Positions 8,997 to 20,015 are shown, numbered from the stretch's first letter. The stretch is DNA of 64,000 bases from Arthrobacter sp. zg-Y20 (GCF_030142075.1 NZ_CP126241.1:3462985-3526984), one strand, 5' to 3'. Notes: generated from the sequence alone by a model not told the origin. A program made the numbers and translations.

Positions 8997-9743
8997 TCAG
9001 TGCGCTCCTGAAGTCGAAGGGGTTGCAGGTGTTGGCGAGGGGACGTCCGGCGTGCCCTGCCCGTAGACGTTCTGGTACCGGTGGAACAGAGCGTCAATAT
9101 GCTCGGGGTCAATGGGCACCGGTTCGCCCAGTTGCCGGGAGAGGTGCACCGTGCGGGCAACGTCCTCCAGCATGACGGCGGCTTTCACGGCGTCCCGGGC
9201 ATCGCGGCCCACGGTGAACGGCCCGTGGTTGCGCATCAGGACCGCACGGGAACGGTGCCCGTCCAGAGTGGCCACAATGCCGCGTCCGATCGAGTCGTCC
9301 CCGATCACGGCAAACGGGCCCACCGGTATTTCGCCGCCGAATTCATCTGCCATGGCGGTCAGGACGCAGGGCACCGGCTCTCCCCGGGCGGCCCATGCAG
9401 TGGCGTACGGGGAGTGCGTGTGCACCACTCCGCCGACGGCGGGCAGATGCCGGTACACGTAGGCATGCGCGGCGGTGTCGCTCGACGGTGCCAGGCCGGC
9501 TGCGGAAGCACCGGGGACCGGCTGCCCGTCGCCGTCGCAGAGGATGAGGTTCGCCGGTGTCAGCTCCCCGTAGGCCACGCCGCTGGGCTTGATCACGAAA
9601 AAGTCGGTGCCGGGCACCCGGCCGGAGATGTTTCCGGCGGTCCAGGCCACCAGGCCGTACCGCACCAGCTCAGCGTGCAGGGCCCAGACCTCCTGCCGGA
9701 CCCGGACCGCGGCCTCCTCGAGGTCCGGTGTCAGCTCGTTCAC
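8997..9743 (-). CDS. araD: L-ribulose-5-phosphate 4-epimerase
   Basis: This 248-residue class II aldolase-family enzyme converts L-ribulose 5-phosphate to D-xylulose 5-phosphate, which feeds the pentose phosphate pathway. The zinc ligands are seen in [13 protein letters not shown] (the two His residues) and in [10 protein letters not shown] (third His). TAGNISGR is the phosphate-binding loop and [11 protein letters not shown] follows it. The C-terminal tail after QNVYGQG is Pro/Thr/Ser-rich and probably disordered. The GTG start overlaps the araB stop by 4 bp (GTGA). Confidence 0.93.
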   Translation of the reverse strand: MNELTPDLEEAAVRVRQEVWALHAELVRYGLVAWTAGNISGRVPGTDFFVIKPSGVAYGELTPANLILCDGDGQPVPGASAAGLAPSSDTAAHAYVYRHLPAVGGVVHTHSPYATAWAARGEPVPCVLTAMADEFGGEIPVGPFAVIGDDSIGRGIVATLDGHRSRAVLMRNHGPFTVGRDARDAVKAAVMLEDVARTVHLSRQLGEPVPIDPEHIDALFHRYQNVYGQGTPDVPSPTPATPSTSGAH

Positions 9744-11428
9744 GCCGGCACCTCCCGGACCTGGTGTGCCGAACGTTTAAGCGCCTTGAGCCGGCGCATC
9801 ACGTTGTTGCCGCCCCGGCCAAAGTAGTCGTGCAGGGCCGTGTATTCGGCGTAGAGCACGGAATACGCCTCGGCGCGGACCGGATCAGGCAGGTATTCGT
9901 TGCGTTTGATCCGGCCCATGGCGGCGGCGGCGTCGCGGACGTGGGGATACGCACCGGCGGCGACGGCGGCGTGGATGGCTGAGCCGAGCGCCGGGCCCTG
10001 GTCGCTGCCGATCACGGAGATCGGCATACCCAGCACATCGGCGTAGACCTGCATGAGGAAGCGGTTCTTAATCAGTCCGCCGGCGGCGATGAATTCCGTG
10101 ACGGGCACCCCCGAGGCGCCGAAGGCCTCCACAATGGTGCGCGTGCCGAATGCGGTTGCCTCCAGCAGGGATCGGTAGACCTCGTGCGGCCGCGTGGCGA
10201 GGGTCAGGCCCACCAGCAGCCCCGAAAGTTCGTGGTCCACCAGCACGGAACGGTTGCCGGACTGCCAGTCCAGGGCCAGGAGCCCGTGGGCACCCACTTC
10301 CTCCCGGGCTGCCTGTTCGGTCAGCAGTTCGTGGACACTCAGGCCGCGCGCCGCCGCTTCCTCCGAGAGTTCAGCGGACACGAAGTGCTTGGTGAACCAG
10401 CCGAAAATATCGCCCACGCCGGACTGTCCGGCCTCGTAGCCGTATAAACCGTCCACAATCCCGCCGTCCACCACGCCGCACATTCCGGGAACCTCGCGCA
10501 GGTGCTCGGCACTCATCACATGGCAGGTGGATGTGCCCATAATGGCGGCCATCTGGCCGGGGGCCACGGCCCCGGCGGCCGGCGCGCACACGTGCGCATC
10601 CACGTTGCCCACAGCGACGGCGATCCCCGCGGGGAGGCCGGTCCAGGCAGCCGCCTGGTCACTGAGGGTGCCGGCTGACGAGCCGAGCCGTCCAATGGGA
10701 TGTTCCAGTTTCTCCGCCACAAAACCTGCGAAGTCCGGGTTCAGCGCCGCCAGGAAGTCCGGGTCCGGGTAGGCGCCGTCCTGCAAAATGCCCTTGTAGC
10801 CGGCCGAGCAGGCGTTGCGCACGTAGGTGCCGGTCAGTTGCCAGACAATCCAGTCCGCCGCCTCCACCCAGTGGTCCATCCGCTCGTACAGCTGCGGGTC
10901 TTCCTCGAGGAGCTGCAGGCCCTTGGCGAACTCCCATTCGCTGGAAATCAGTCCGCCGTACCGCGCCAGCCATGCTTCCCCGCGGTCCGCCGCGAGCTTG
11001 TTGATGCGGTCCGCCTGGCCCTGTGCCGCGTGGTGCCGCCACAGTTTCACGTAGGCGTGCGGGCGGTCGGCGAGGCCGGGAAGTTCGTTCAGCGGCGTGC
11101 CGTCGGCGGTCACGGGGACCATGGTGCAGGCAGTGAAGTCCGTGCCCACCCCGATCACCGACGCCGGATCGATGCCGGCGGCCCGGATGGCGGCGGGCAC
11201 GGCTTCCCGCAGCACTTCGATGTAGTCGGACGGGACCTGCAGGGCCCAGTCGGAGGGAAGCGGCGAGCCGGTAGCCGCCAGCACGGAGTCCATGACCCCG
11301 TGCCGATAGGTGGAGACCGCCGAACCCAGCTCGGCGCCGTCGTGCACCCGGACCACGACAGCACGTCCGGACAGGGTGCCGTAGTCGATCCCCACTACAT
11401 GTACGGGGGCTGTACTGGTCTGGCTCAC
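9740..11428 (-). CDS. araB: Ribulokinase
   Basis: This 562-residue FGGY-family kinase phosphorylates L-ribulose to L-ribulose 5-phosphate with ATP. The N-terminus VVGIDYGTLSGRAVVVRV is the first phosphate-binding motif. VIGVGTDFTACTMVP, MGTSTCHVMSAEH and GGLIKNRFLMQVYADVLG are characteristic of AraB. The length agrees with AraB of enteric bacteria (566). GTG at 11428 was chosen because GAGG lies just upstream and the kinase fold starts about ten residues later. It is the first gene of the araBDA-chvE-mmsAB operon. Confidence 0.93.
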   Translation of the reverse strand: MSQTSTAPVHVVGIDYGTLSGRAVVVRVHDGAELGSAVSTYRHGVMDSVLAATGSPLPSDWALQVPSDYIEVLREAVPAAIRAAGIDPASVIGVGTDFTACTMVPVTADGTPLNELPGLADRPHAYVKLWRHHAAQGQADRINKLAADRGEAWLARYGGLISSEWEFAKGLQLLEEDPQLYERMDHWVEAADWIVWQLTGTYVRNACSAGYKGILQDGAYPDPDFLAALNPDFAGFVAEKLEHPIGRLGSSAGTLSDQAAAWTGLPAGIAVAVGNVDAHVCAPAAGAVAPGQMAAIMGTSTCHVMSAEHLREVPGMCGVVDGGIVDGLYGYEAGQSGVGDIFGWFTKHFVSAELSEEAAARGLSVHELLTEQAAREEVGAHGLLALDWQSGNRSVLVDHELSGLLVGLTLATRPHEVYRSLLEATAFGTRTIVEAFGASGVPVTEFIAAGGLIKNRFLMQVYADVLGMPISVIGSDQGPALGSAIHAAVAAGAYPHVRDAAAAMGRIKRNEYLPDPVRAEAYSVLYAEYTALHDYFGRGGNNVMRRLKALKRSAHQVREVPA

Positions 11429-11484
11429 GGTGACCTCATTGTCAGCGGGACCGCGGATCCGCGGAATAAGAATTCGCTGCGGAT

Positions 11485-11498
11485 TGTGAACGGTCACA
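11485..11498. promoter_or_regulatory. Candidate operator of the LacI-type ara regulator
   Basis: TGTGAACGGTCACA is an inverted repeat of 5-bp arms with a central CG on the axis, the form expected of LacI-family operators. It lies 57 bp upstream of the araB start and downstream of the regulator gene, where a repressor would block the operon promoter. Arm spacing of 4 excludes a standard CRP/GlxR site (6). Confidence 0.55.
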
Positions 11499-11529
11499 TT
11501 GGTATTTCGAGCCAGACTACTCTTGCGAA

Positions 11530-11545
11530 TGTGGCGTGCGCCACA
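11530..11545. promoter_or_regulatory. Inverted repeat upstream of araB
   Basis: TGTGGCGTGCGCCACA has perfect 7-bp arms and a 2-nt spacer. It lies 9 bp beyond the stop of the regulator gene and about 100 bp upstream of araB. It could be a second operator or a hairpin terminator of the regulator transcript. There is no T-tract on the minus strand. A third perfect palindrome, CCGCGGATCCGCGG, lies at 11451-11464. Confidence 0.4.
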
Positions 11546-11553
11546 CTCATAGA

Positions 11554-12600
11554 TTACTTTTTGATAACGGCCGGCGGCGGCGGTGCGGTGGACGCCCGGC
11601 GGATAAGGCGCGGCGCCACATCTCCGGCCGTGGGCGGTGCCTCACCGCGCAGCTCCGCCAGAAGCACGGCGATGCACCGGCGTCCCAGTTCCGGAAAGTC
11701 CTGCCGCACCGTGGTCAACGGCGGCAGGAAGTGTCCAGCCTCAGGAACGTCGTCGAAGCCCACCACACTGAAATCCGCAGGGACGCGCAGCCCGGCTTCG
11801 GCATAGGCATGGACCAGGCCAAGGGCTATGTGGTCATTCCCGCATACTGCCGCACTGAACCTCTCCTGCGCGCGCAGGGCCACGCCCACCCGGTAGCCGG
11901 ACTCCGCCGTCCACTCCCCCGCCGGCACAACAGCGGGGGGCAGGTCCCAGGCGGCCATTTCCTCCAGGTAGCCCTGGCGGCGCGCCTGGGTCTCCACCCA
12001 TTCCTGCGGTCCGGGCACATGCACCACGTCACGGTGCCCCAGTTCCAGCAGGCAGCGGGTAGCCAACCGGGCGCCGGCCAGCTGGTCCACGGACATGCGG
12101 TGGTCCTCGCTGTGCAGGGAGTGCACGGTGACAAAGGGAATCCGGATGGAGAGCTGCTCAATGACCTCCAAGGTCCGGGACTGCGGGGCCAGCAGGACCA
12201 GGCCTTCGACGGCGTGGCTCATCAGGCGGTCCAGTGCCGCTTCGATGGAGGCCCGGTCCGCGGTGTCGATGTGCGCGGCATCCACTACGTAACCGGCTTC
12301 GTTGGCCGCCGTCTGCACGGCCTGCAGGCTGGCCGTAGGTCCGTATTCGGCACCCGAGGCCACCAGCGCGCCAATAATCCGGGATTCCTTGGTGACCAGC
12401 GCACGGGCCGCCCGGTTGGGTCGGAACTGCAGCTCCTCCATGGCGTCCAACACCCGGCGGCGGGTTGATTCGCGCAGGTTCGCGTGGCCGTTGATCACGC
12501 GGGAGACCGTCTGGTGGGAGACCCCCGCCGCTGCCGCCACATCCCTGATATTCGCGGCACGCCGCGGCCGATCGGAGCCAGCACCATCCACAGAGACCAT
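11554..12600 (-). CDS. LacI-family transcriptional regulator of the ara operon
   Basis: This 348-residue regulator has an N-terminal helix-turn-helix (NIRDVAAAAGVSHQTVSRVI, about residues 14-33), the hinge RPNRAARAL and a C-terminal sugar-binding domain of the periplasmic-binding-protein fold (FSVVGFDDVPEAGHF). It is likely the arabinose-responsive repressor of araBDA-chvE-mmsAB, inferred from adjacency and from the CG-centred palindrome in the araB promoter region. ATG at 12600 gives a normal LacI-family length; longer in-frame starts add low-complexity sequence. No strong ribosome binding site is visible. The sequence GTAAACGGTAC at 12606-12616, just upstream, could be an autoregulatory half-match. 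Confidence 0.88.
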   Translation of the reverse strand: MVSVDGAGSDRPRRAANIRDVAAAAGVSHQTVSRVINGHANLRESTRRRVLDAMEELQFRPNRAARALVTKESRIIGALVASGAEYGPTASLQAVQTAANEAGYVVDAAHIDTADRASIEAALDRLMSHAVEGLVLLAPQSRTLEVIEQLSIRIPFVTVHSLHSEDHRMSVDQLAGARLATRCLLELGHRDVVHVPGPQEWVETQARRQGYLEEMAAWDLPPAVVPAGEWTAESGYRVGVALRAQERFSAAVCGNDHIALGLVHAYAEAGLRVPADFSVVGFDDVPEAGHFLPPLTTVRQDFPELGRRCIAVLLAELRGEAPPTAGDVAPRLIRRASTAPPPPAVIKK

Positions 12601-12735
12601 AGTCGTAAACGGTACTGCACCAGCACCGCCCCGGCACCCGCCGCCGTCGCTGTCCGGTGTCCCGGCCTGCGGGGCCAGCAGTGCCGTGCCCGGGCTTCTG
12701 GACAGTGCCAACAGACCGGTCTAACGTAGGACCTC

Positions 12736-14733
12736 GTGCTCACATTCTTCAATGCGCTCAAACGCATTCTGGTCGGGCGTCCTTACGGTAATGAACGCCT
12801 TGCGCACACCCTGCTTCCCAAGCGGATCGCGCTTCCGGTTTTTGCCTCTGACGCATTGTCCTCGGCTGCCTACGCGCCGGATGAAATCCTGCTGACCCTG
12901 GCGCTGGCCGGGGTCGCTGCCGTCACCGTATCCCCGTGGGTGGGTTTGGCCGTTATCGTGGTGCTGCTCACCGTGGTGGCCTCCTACCGGCAGAACGTGC
13001 ACGCCTACCCCTCCGGCGGCGGTGACTACGAGATTGCAAGCACCAACCTCGGCAAGCCCGCCGGGCTGACCGTCGCCTCGGCACTGTTGGTGGACTATGT
13101 GCTGACGGTGGCTGTGTCCATGTCCTCGGCGGCGTCCTATCTGGTGACTGCCGTTCCGGCGCTGCACGGCACCCAGGCCACCATTGCCGTGATCGGCGTG
13201 GCGGTGCTGGTCCTGGTGAACCTGCGGGGTATCCGTGAGGCGGGCGCAGTGTTCGCCGTGCCCACCTACATTTTTATGGCTTCGGTGGTGGGCATGTGCC
13301 TCACCGGCCTGATCCAGTTCCTTTCCGGCAACCTGCGGGAAGCTCCGTCCGCCTCCTTCGGGCTGGTGCCCGAGGCCGGCCTGGACGGCGGCCTGGTGGG
13401 TCTGGCCGGGGCGTTCCTGCTCCTGCGGGCGTTCTCCTCCGGGGCTGCCGCGCTGACCGGCGTCGAGGCCATCAGCAACGGGGTGCCCACCTTCCGCAAG
13501 CCCAAAAGCACCAATGCCGCCACCACGCTGCTGCTCCTGGGCGTGATTGCCACGGCCATGATTGGCGGTATCCTCGCCATGGCCAACCTGACCAAGGTGC
13601 ATGTGGCCCAGGACCCTGCCACCCAGCTGACCGTCAACGGCGCACCGGTGGGTGAGGACTATGTACAGCATCCGGTGATCAGCCAGCTGGCCGAAACCAT
13701 TTTCGGCGGCGGCAGCCTGCCGTTCTACGTAGTGGTGGCCTCCACCGGCCTGATCCTGGTCTTCGCCTCCAACACCGCGTTCAACGGTTTCCCGGTCCTG
13801 GGTTCGATTCTGGCCAAGGACGGGTACCTGCCGCGCCAGATGCGCACCCGCGGTGACCGGCTGGCCTTCAGCAACGGGATTATCTCCCTGGGCCTGGGCG
13901 CGCTGGTGTTGATCGTGGCCTTCGACGCCGACGTCACGCGGTTGATCCAGCTCTACATCGTTGGGGTCTTTGTATCCTTCACCGCCAGCCAGCTGGGCAT
14001 GATCCGGCACTGGACGGCCAAGCTGCGCACCGAACGGGACAAAGACGCACGACGCCGGATGCAGCGGTCGCGGGTGATCAACGCGGGCGGCTTCGGCATG
14101 ACTGCCCTGGTGCTGCTCATTGTCATTATCACCAAGTTCACACACGGCGCCTGGATTGCCCTGCTTGCCATGGCCGTGCTCTACGTGATCATGTACAGCA
14201 TCCGGGTGCACTATGACACAGTCGCACGCGAGCTGGCGCTGAAGGAGGACGAACACGGGCTGGCCCTGCCTTCCCGGGTCAACGCGGTGATCCTGATCTC
14301 GCAGGTCCACAAGCCCGCACTGCGGGCCATCGCCTACGCCCGGGCCTCCCGCCCGTCGAGCCTGAACGCCATCATTGTGGACATTGATCCGGAAGAGACC
14401 CGGCGTACCCTGGCCGAATGGGAGCGCCTGCAGATCCCCGTCCCGCTGACGGTCCTGTCCTCTCCCTACCGCGAGACCATCTCGCCCGTCCTGGCGTATC
14501 TGCGCGAAGCCCGCCGCAACGCCCCGCGGGAACTGTTCGTGGTGTACATCCCCGAATACGTGGTGGGCCGCTGGTGGGAGCAGCTGGTGCACAACCAGAC
14601 GGCACTGCGGATCAAGGCGCGGCTGCACTTCGAACCGGCCATCATGGTTGCCAGCGTGCCGTGGCAGCTCGCCTCCAGCCACGATGCGCACGGGGAACCC
14701 GCCGGCGGACCGGGCGCACACAGCCGGGGCTGA
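12736..14733 (+). CDS. APC-superfamily transporter, KimA-like
   Basis: This 665-residue membrane protein has about 12 hydrophobic segments in the first 480 residues, then a hydrophilic cytoplasmic domain of about 180. ALPVFASDALSSAAYAPDE near residue 33 and AYPSGGGDYEIA near 93 are typical of the group that contains the Bacillus K+/H+ symporter KimA. That relationship suggests high-affinity potassium uptake, but several actinobacterial members are annotated only as amino acid permeases. The start is GTG at 12736 with AGGA upstream. It is convergent with the ABC-F gene, the stops being 1 bp apart. Confidence 0.75.
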   Translation: MLTFFNALKRILVGRPYGNERLAHTLLPKRIALPVFASDALSSAAYAPDEILLTLALAGVAAVTVSPWVGLAVIVVLLTVVASYRQNVHAYPSGGGDYEIASTNLGKPAGLTVASALLVDYVLTVAVSMSSAASYLVTAVPALHGTQATIAVIGVAVLVLVNLRGIREAGAVFAVPTYIFMASVVGMCLTGLIQFLSGNLREAPSASFGLVPEAGLDGGLVGLAGAFLLLRAFSSGAAALTGVEAISNGVPTFRKPKSTNAATTLLLLGVIATAMIGGILAMANLTKVHVAQDPATQLTVNGAPVGEDYVQHPVISQLAETIFGGGSLPFYVVVASTGLILVFASNTAFNGFPVLGSILAKDGYLPRQMRTRGDRLAFSNGIISLGLGALVLIVAFDADVTRLIQLYIVGVFVSFTASQLGMIRHWTAKLRTERDKDARRRMQRSRVINAGGFGMTALVLLIVIITKFTHGAWIALLAMAVLYVIMYSIRVHYDTVARELALKEDEHGLALPSRVNAVILISQVHKPALRAIAYARASRPSSLNAIIVDIDPEETRRTLAEWERLQIPVPLTVLSSPYRETISPVLAYLREARRNAPRELFVVYIPEYVVGRWWEQLVHNQTALRIKARLHFEPAIMVASVPWQLASSHDAHGEPAGGPGAHSRG

Positions 14734-14734
14734 G

Positions 14735-16411
<1,677 letters not shown>

Positions 16412-16535
16412 GGATACAGTCCTGACGGTCCGTAGGTCTGCCCGCCGGGCATTGACGCCGCCGGCCCCGCAGAGGGAGTCGGCGGCAGCCGCGGACGCGG
16501 GCGCGGAGCGCTAGGACAGGAACATGCCCCCGATG

Positions 16536-17168
16536 CTAGCCGGAATCCCCGGGGCGGGCAGCGCCGCGTCCGGCCAGGATCGAGTTGTACGCGTACTCGG
16601 TGAGCCGGCCGTCCTGCACCGCCTGCTGTACGGCTGCGAAGGAACGGGGACCGTCATCGGCGCTGTAGGGGAAGTGGATCAGCTCGGCGATCAGCTCCCA
16701 CTCCTCGGTAATGGAGTCAATGAGGTCCGCCGGGGTTTCGTCGGCGGACCCGGGCAGGGCCGTCCAGGCGCCGTCGGGAACCCGGTAGGCCTCCAGGCGG
16801 TCGAGGTCCGCTTCCAGCTCCGCCAGGGAACCGTATTCGGCCTGTGCCTCCGGCGGGACCGAGCCGTCCGGTGTGGCCAGCTGCCCCACGAATGTTGTAT
16901 CGGAGGAGGGATAGACGGACGTGGGCACCGGCTCGCCTTCTTCGAGGTAGGCGGGCAGCTGCGAGGGCATCCAGTACCACGCATCACCCTGGTCCGCGCC
17001 GCCGGGCTGGTTCCGCTCGCTGATCCAGCCGCGCGAGGTCAGCAGCTCCTCGGCGTCGTCGCTGAAGTAAGCGGTCTCCCCGCTCAGCATGGCGTTGATC
17101 TCATGCTCGGCCCGGCGGGCCTGCTTTTTCTTGTTGACGGCCTTCTTGCGGGGCTTGGACTTGGGCAC
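16536..17168 (-). CDS. Hypothetical protein, basic N-terminus, acidic body
   Basis: I do not recognise a family. The 210-residue product starts with a lysine/arginine-rich stretch (about residues 3-20). The rest is acidic and Trp/Tyr-containing (GDAWYWMPSQLPAYL near residue 65). No membrane segment or signal peptide is evident. The start is GTG at 17168, with AGGAG 7 nt upstream. It is 72 bp beyond the dnaB stop in the same direction and could be the last gene of that transcript. Confidence 0.65.
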   Translation of the reverse strand: MPKSKPRKKAVNKKKQARRAEHEINAMLSGETAYFSDDAEELLTSRGWISERNQPGGADQGDAWYWMPSQLPAYLEEGEPVPTSVYPSSDTTFVGQLATPDGSVPPEAQAEYGSLAELEADLDRLEAYRVPDGAWTALPGSADETPADLIDSITEEWELIAELIHFPYSADDGPRSFAAVQQAVQDGRLTEYAYNSILAGRGAARPGDSG

Positions 17169-17240
17169 GGCGGATCTCCTGCTGTGGTGGGTGGAACGAA
17201 GCGGTGGGGGGACGAGGCGGGGCGCTGGGACCGGCGGCAG

Positions 17241-18623
17241 CTAGAAGCCGCTGCCGCCTTCGACCGCCATGTTGGAGAAGCGCGAGTAATGGCCTTGGAA
17301 GCCCACCACAATGGTTTTGGTGGGACCGTTACGGTGCTTGGCCACGATCACGTCTGCCTCACCGGCACGCGGCGATTCCTTGTCGTAGATGTCCTCGCGG
17401 TGCAGCAGGATGACCATGTCGGCATCCTGCTCAATGGAGCCGGATTCACGCAGGTCGGAGACCATGGGCTTCTTGTCCGTTCGCTGCTCGGAACCACGGT
17501 TCAGCTGGGACAGGGCGATCACCGGAACTTCGAGTTCCTTGGCGAGCAGCTTCAGGGCACGGGAGAACTCGGAGACTTCCTGCTGGCGGGATTCCACGCG
17601 CTTGCCGGAGGACATCAGCTGCAGGTAGTCCAGCACCACGAGCTTGAGGTCGTGGCGCTGCTTCAGGCGGCGGCACTTGGCGCGGATTTCCATCAGGGAC
17701 ATGTTGGGGCTGTCATCGATGAACAGCGGAGCGTCGTTCATCCGGCCCATGGTGGTGGCGATCTTGCCCCACTGTTCGTCCTTGATGGTGCCCTTGCGCA
17801 GGTCCTGCAGGCCGATGGTCGCCTCCGCTGAGAGCAGGCGCATGGCAATCTCGTTTCGGCCCATTTCCAGGCTGAAGAAGACTGTGGTCATGTTGTGCTT
17901 GATGGCTGCCGAGCGGGCGAAGTCCAGTGCGAAGGTGGACTTGCCGACCGCGGGGCGGGCGGCAATGACGATCATCTGCCCGGGGTGCAGTCCCTGGGTG
18001 AGTTCGTCGAGTTCGTAGAAGCCGGTGGGCACACCGGTCATGCCCTCGCCCCGGTGCCCGGCGGACTCGATCTCGTCCACGGTGCCTTCGATGATGTCCT
18101 TCAGCGGGACGTAGTCTTCCGCTGTGCGGCGTTCAGCGACGGCGTAGATCTCGGCCTGGGCAGCGTTGACGATGTCATCCACTTCCATGCCGTCATTGGA
18201 GTAGCCGAGCTGGACAATCTTGGTGCCGGCGCCGACCAGGCGGCGCAGGACGGCCCGTTCCCGGACGATTTCAGCGTAGAAACCGGCGTTGGCGGCGGTG
18301 GGCACCGACTGGATGAGGGTGTGCAGATAGGCGGGTCCGCCGATGCGGGTGATTTCGCCGCGTTTGGTCAGCTCATCGGAAACGGTGACGGCGTCAGCCG
18401 GTTCGCCGCGGCCGTACAGGTCAATGATGGCTTCGTAGATGGACTCGTGCGCGGGACGGTAGAAGTCAATGCCGCGGAGCACCTCGACGCAGTCGGCAAT
18501 GGCGTCCTTGGACAGCATCATGCCGCCCAGCACCGACTGCTCGGCGACCAGGTCCTGAGGAGGTGTCCTCGCGAAGTCCGGACTTGATGATGATGCCTTG
18601 GAGTCCGTATGCGTGAGCGACAC
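17241..18623 (-). CDS. dnaB: Replicative DNA helicase DnaB
   Basis: This 460-residue hexameric helicase unwinds the chromosome fork 5'-3' and interacts with primase. The N-terminal domain starts at PPQDLVAEQSVLGGMM (about residue 21). The RecA-like domain has Walker A ARPAVGKST (about 222-230), Walker B KLVVLDYLQLM and the arginine-finger region KHRNGPTKTI. There is no sign of an intein. GTG at 18623 was chosen because AAAGG lies 7-8 nt upstream and the family N-terminus follows; upstream in-frame sequence lacks helicase similarity. The 536 bp before it carry many DnaA-box-like sites. Confidence 0.95.
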   Translation of the reverse strand: MSLTHTDSKASSSSPDFARTPPQDLVAEQSVLGGMMLSKDAIADCVEVLRGIDFYRPAHESIYEAIIDLYGRGEPADAVTVSDELTKRGEITRIGGPAYLHTLIQSVPTAANAGFYAEIVRERAVLRRLVGAGTKIVQLGYSNDGMEVDDIVNAAQAEIYAVAERRTAEDYVPLKDIIEGTVDEIESAGHRGEGMTGVPTGFYELDELTQGLHPGQMIVIAARPAVGKSTFALDFARSAAIKHNMTTVFFSLEMGRNEIAMRLLSAEATIGLQDLRKGTIKDEQWGKIATTMGRMNDAPLFIDDSPNMSLMEIRAKCRRLKQRHDLKLVVLDYLQLMSSGKRVESRQQEVSEFSRALKLLAKELEVPVIALSQLNRGSEQRTDKKPMVSDLRESGSIEQDADMVILLHREDIYDKESPRAGEADVIVAKHRNGPTKTIVVGFQGHYSRFSNMAVEGGSGF

Positions 18624-19159
18624 TGTGACCCTTTCCAGGATAAAAGAATGGTGCAATCCCTGCCCTGCAGGGCACCGGACCATTAGTATCAGCCGGCTCC
18701 GACCATCCGGCAGGAAACCGGCGGCGGTGCTGACTGATCCGGACCGGCGGGCATGCGTGGCGATGAAGGGATTCACCGCAACCGTATGCCTCTGCGGCCC
18801 TCCCGACAAACGGGTTATCCACAGGTGTTGTGGATAGGTTGTGCATAACACGGCGTGTCTTGTGCACAGGCTGGGTATAAGCATGTGGATAAATATTCAG
18901 TTTTTCCACAAATACCGCTCTGACTAGGGCAAACGCTTGTCCACACCTGTGCAAACCAACTATTTTCCGCCGCGCCCGGGTGTCGGGTCCGTGTTGACAG
19001 CGCCGCTAAACGGGCATATTGAGCAGGATTTTCCCCAACCCGTGGTGACGATATCCACAAGAACCAAGCCTGCTGTGGAAATAGGGACAATCAACCCGTG
19101 AACGCAGAACACCCCCCGGCTAGGAAGCCGGAGGGTGTCCTGTGCAACTGCGTTGGACG
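18624..19159. promoter_or_regulatory. rplI-dnaB intergenic region with DnaA-box cluster
   Basis: No gene is visible. Within 245 bp there are DnaA-box-like 9-mers: TTATCCACA at 18815-18823 (+), TGTGGATAG at 18829-18837 (-), TGTGCATAA at 18840-18848 (-), TGTGGATAA at 18884-18892 (-), TTTTCCACA at 18902-18910 (+), TTGTCCACA at 18937-18945 (+) and ATATCCACA at 19051-19059 (+). TTATCCACA and TTGTCCACA are established consensus forms in bacteria and actinobacteria. The stretch around 18884-18915 is AT-rich. Possible roles are DnaA control of dnaB, DnaA titration, or an origin-like element. Confidence 0.65.
19109..19138 (-). terminator. Hairpin after rplI
   Basis: ACACCC-CCGGC pairs with GCCGG-GGGTGT across a 6-nt loop, with one mismatch in a 12-bp stem. 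It lies 22 nt past the rplI stop. There is no clear T-tract. It separates the ribosomal/ssb genes from dnaB and suggests dnaB is at least partly transcribed from its own promoter. Confidence 0.55.
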
Positions 19160-19609
19160 CTAGCTGGCAACGACCTCAAGGTCGATGACGGCAGCAACGT
19201 CGTCGTGCAGGCGGACGTTGGCCTGGAAGGAACCAACCGACTTGATGTGCGTCGGCAGTTCAACCTTGCGCTTGTCGATGGCGCCGAGACCGGCGGCCTC
19301 AACAGCAGCAGCAACATCTGCGGGCTTGACGGTGCCGAAGAGGCGTCCGGATTCCCCGGCCTTGACGGTCAGCTTGACCGGCTTGGCGGAGAGAGCGGCA
19401 GCCTGCTTCTGAGCATCTTCCAGGGAAGCGTGCTCACGGGCAGCGCGGGCAGCCTTGATGGACTCAACCTGCTTCTCGCCACCCTTGGTCCAGGTCAGAG
19501 CGAAGCCGCGGGGCAGGAGGTAGTTACGTGCGTAACCGTCCTTAACCTCGATGACGTCGCCGGCAGCGCCGAGACCGGTTACTTCGTGGGTCAGAATGAG
19601 CTTTGCCAT
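19160..19609 (-). CDS. rplI: 50S ribosomal protein L9
   Basis: This 149-residue protein has the L9 N-terminal domain ([14 protein letters not shown], then [13 protein letters not shown] at about 25-37), which binds 23S rRNA domain V. A helical connector and the C-terminal domain (residues about 75-149) follow. The length matches the family. It is in the conserved operon rpsF-ssb-rpsR-rplI, 17 bp after rpsR. Confidence 0.97.
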   Translation of the reverse strand: MAKLILTHEVTGLGAAGDVIEVKDGYARNYLLPRGFALTWTKGGEKQVESIKAARAAREHASLEDAQKQAAALSAKPVKLTVKAGESGRLFGTVKPADVAAAVEAAGLGAIDKRKVELPTHIKSVGSFQANVRLHDDVAAVIDLEVVAS

Positions 19610-19626
19610 TAGTGTGGTTCCTTTCC

Positions 19627-19866
19627 TTAGCCGCGGCCAGCGCCGGAGTACGGCAGGAGAGCAACTTCGCGGGCATTCTTGATTGCCTGGGCGATCTTGC
19701 GCTGTTCCTGCACGGTTACGCCAGTTACGCGACGGGCGCGGATCTTTCCGCGGTCGGAAATGAACTTGCGCAGCAATGCTACGTCCTTGTAGTCGATGAC
19801 AGTGATGTCAGCGGCCTTCAAGGGATTGGACTTTGGTTTGGGCTTGCGAAGTTCAGCCTTAGCCAT
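19627..19866 (-). CDS. rpsR: 30S ribosomal protein S18
   Basis: The 79-residue product contains the S18 signature region [18 protein letters not shown] and ends in LPYSGAGRG. It binds S6 on the 30S platform. ATG at 19866 was chosen because GGAG precedes it and the family start [12 protein letters not shown] follows; the longer in-frame extension covers the ssb gap and tail. No Cys ligands for zinc are present, so this is the zinc-independent form. Confidence 0.95.
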   Translation of the reverse strand: MAKAELRKPKPKSNPLKAADITVIDYKDVALLRKFISDRGKIRARRVTGVTVQEQRKIAQAIKNAREVALLPYSGAGRG

Positions 19867-20015
19867 CGTGGAGCTCCTTATGTCTAGTGGAGCCCGTGGA
19901 TACATATTCCACGGGATGGGCTCGACGGCGGTTGCCGTCTGAGGATGGCGCCCAAGGGCGCCGGTTGAAGGGCTGCTTGCGCCGGAAGGTGTAAGCAGCT
20001 CTTCGGGTGAAGGGG

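Noticed and set aside
11485..11498. CRP/GlxR-type binding site at TGTGA-N4-TCACA
   Set aside because: CRP/GlxR sites have a 6-nt spacer; the CG-centred form with spacer 4 fits a LacI-type operator better.
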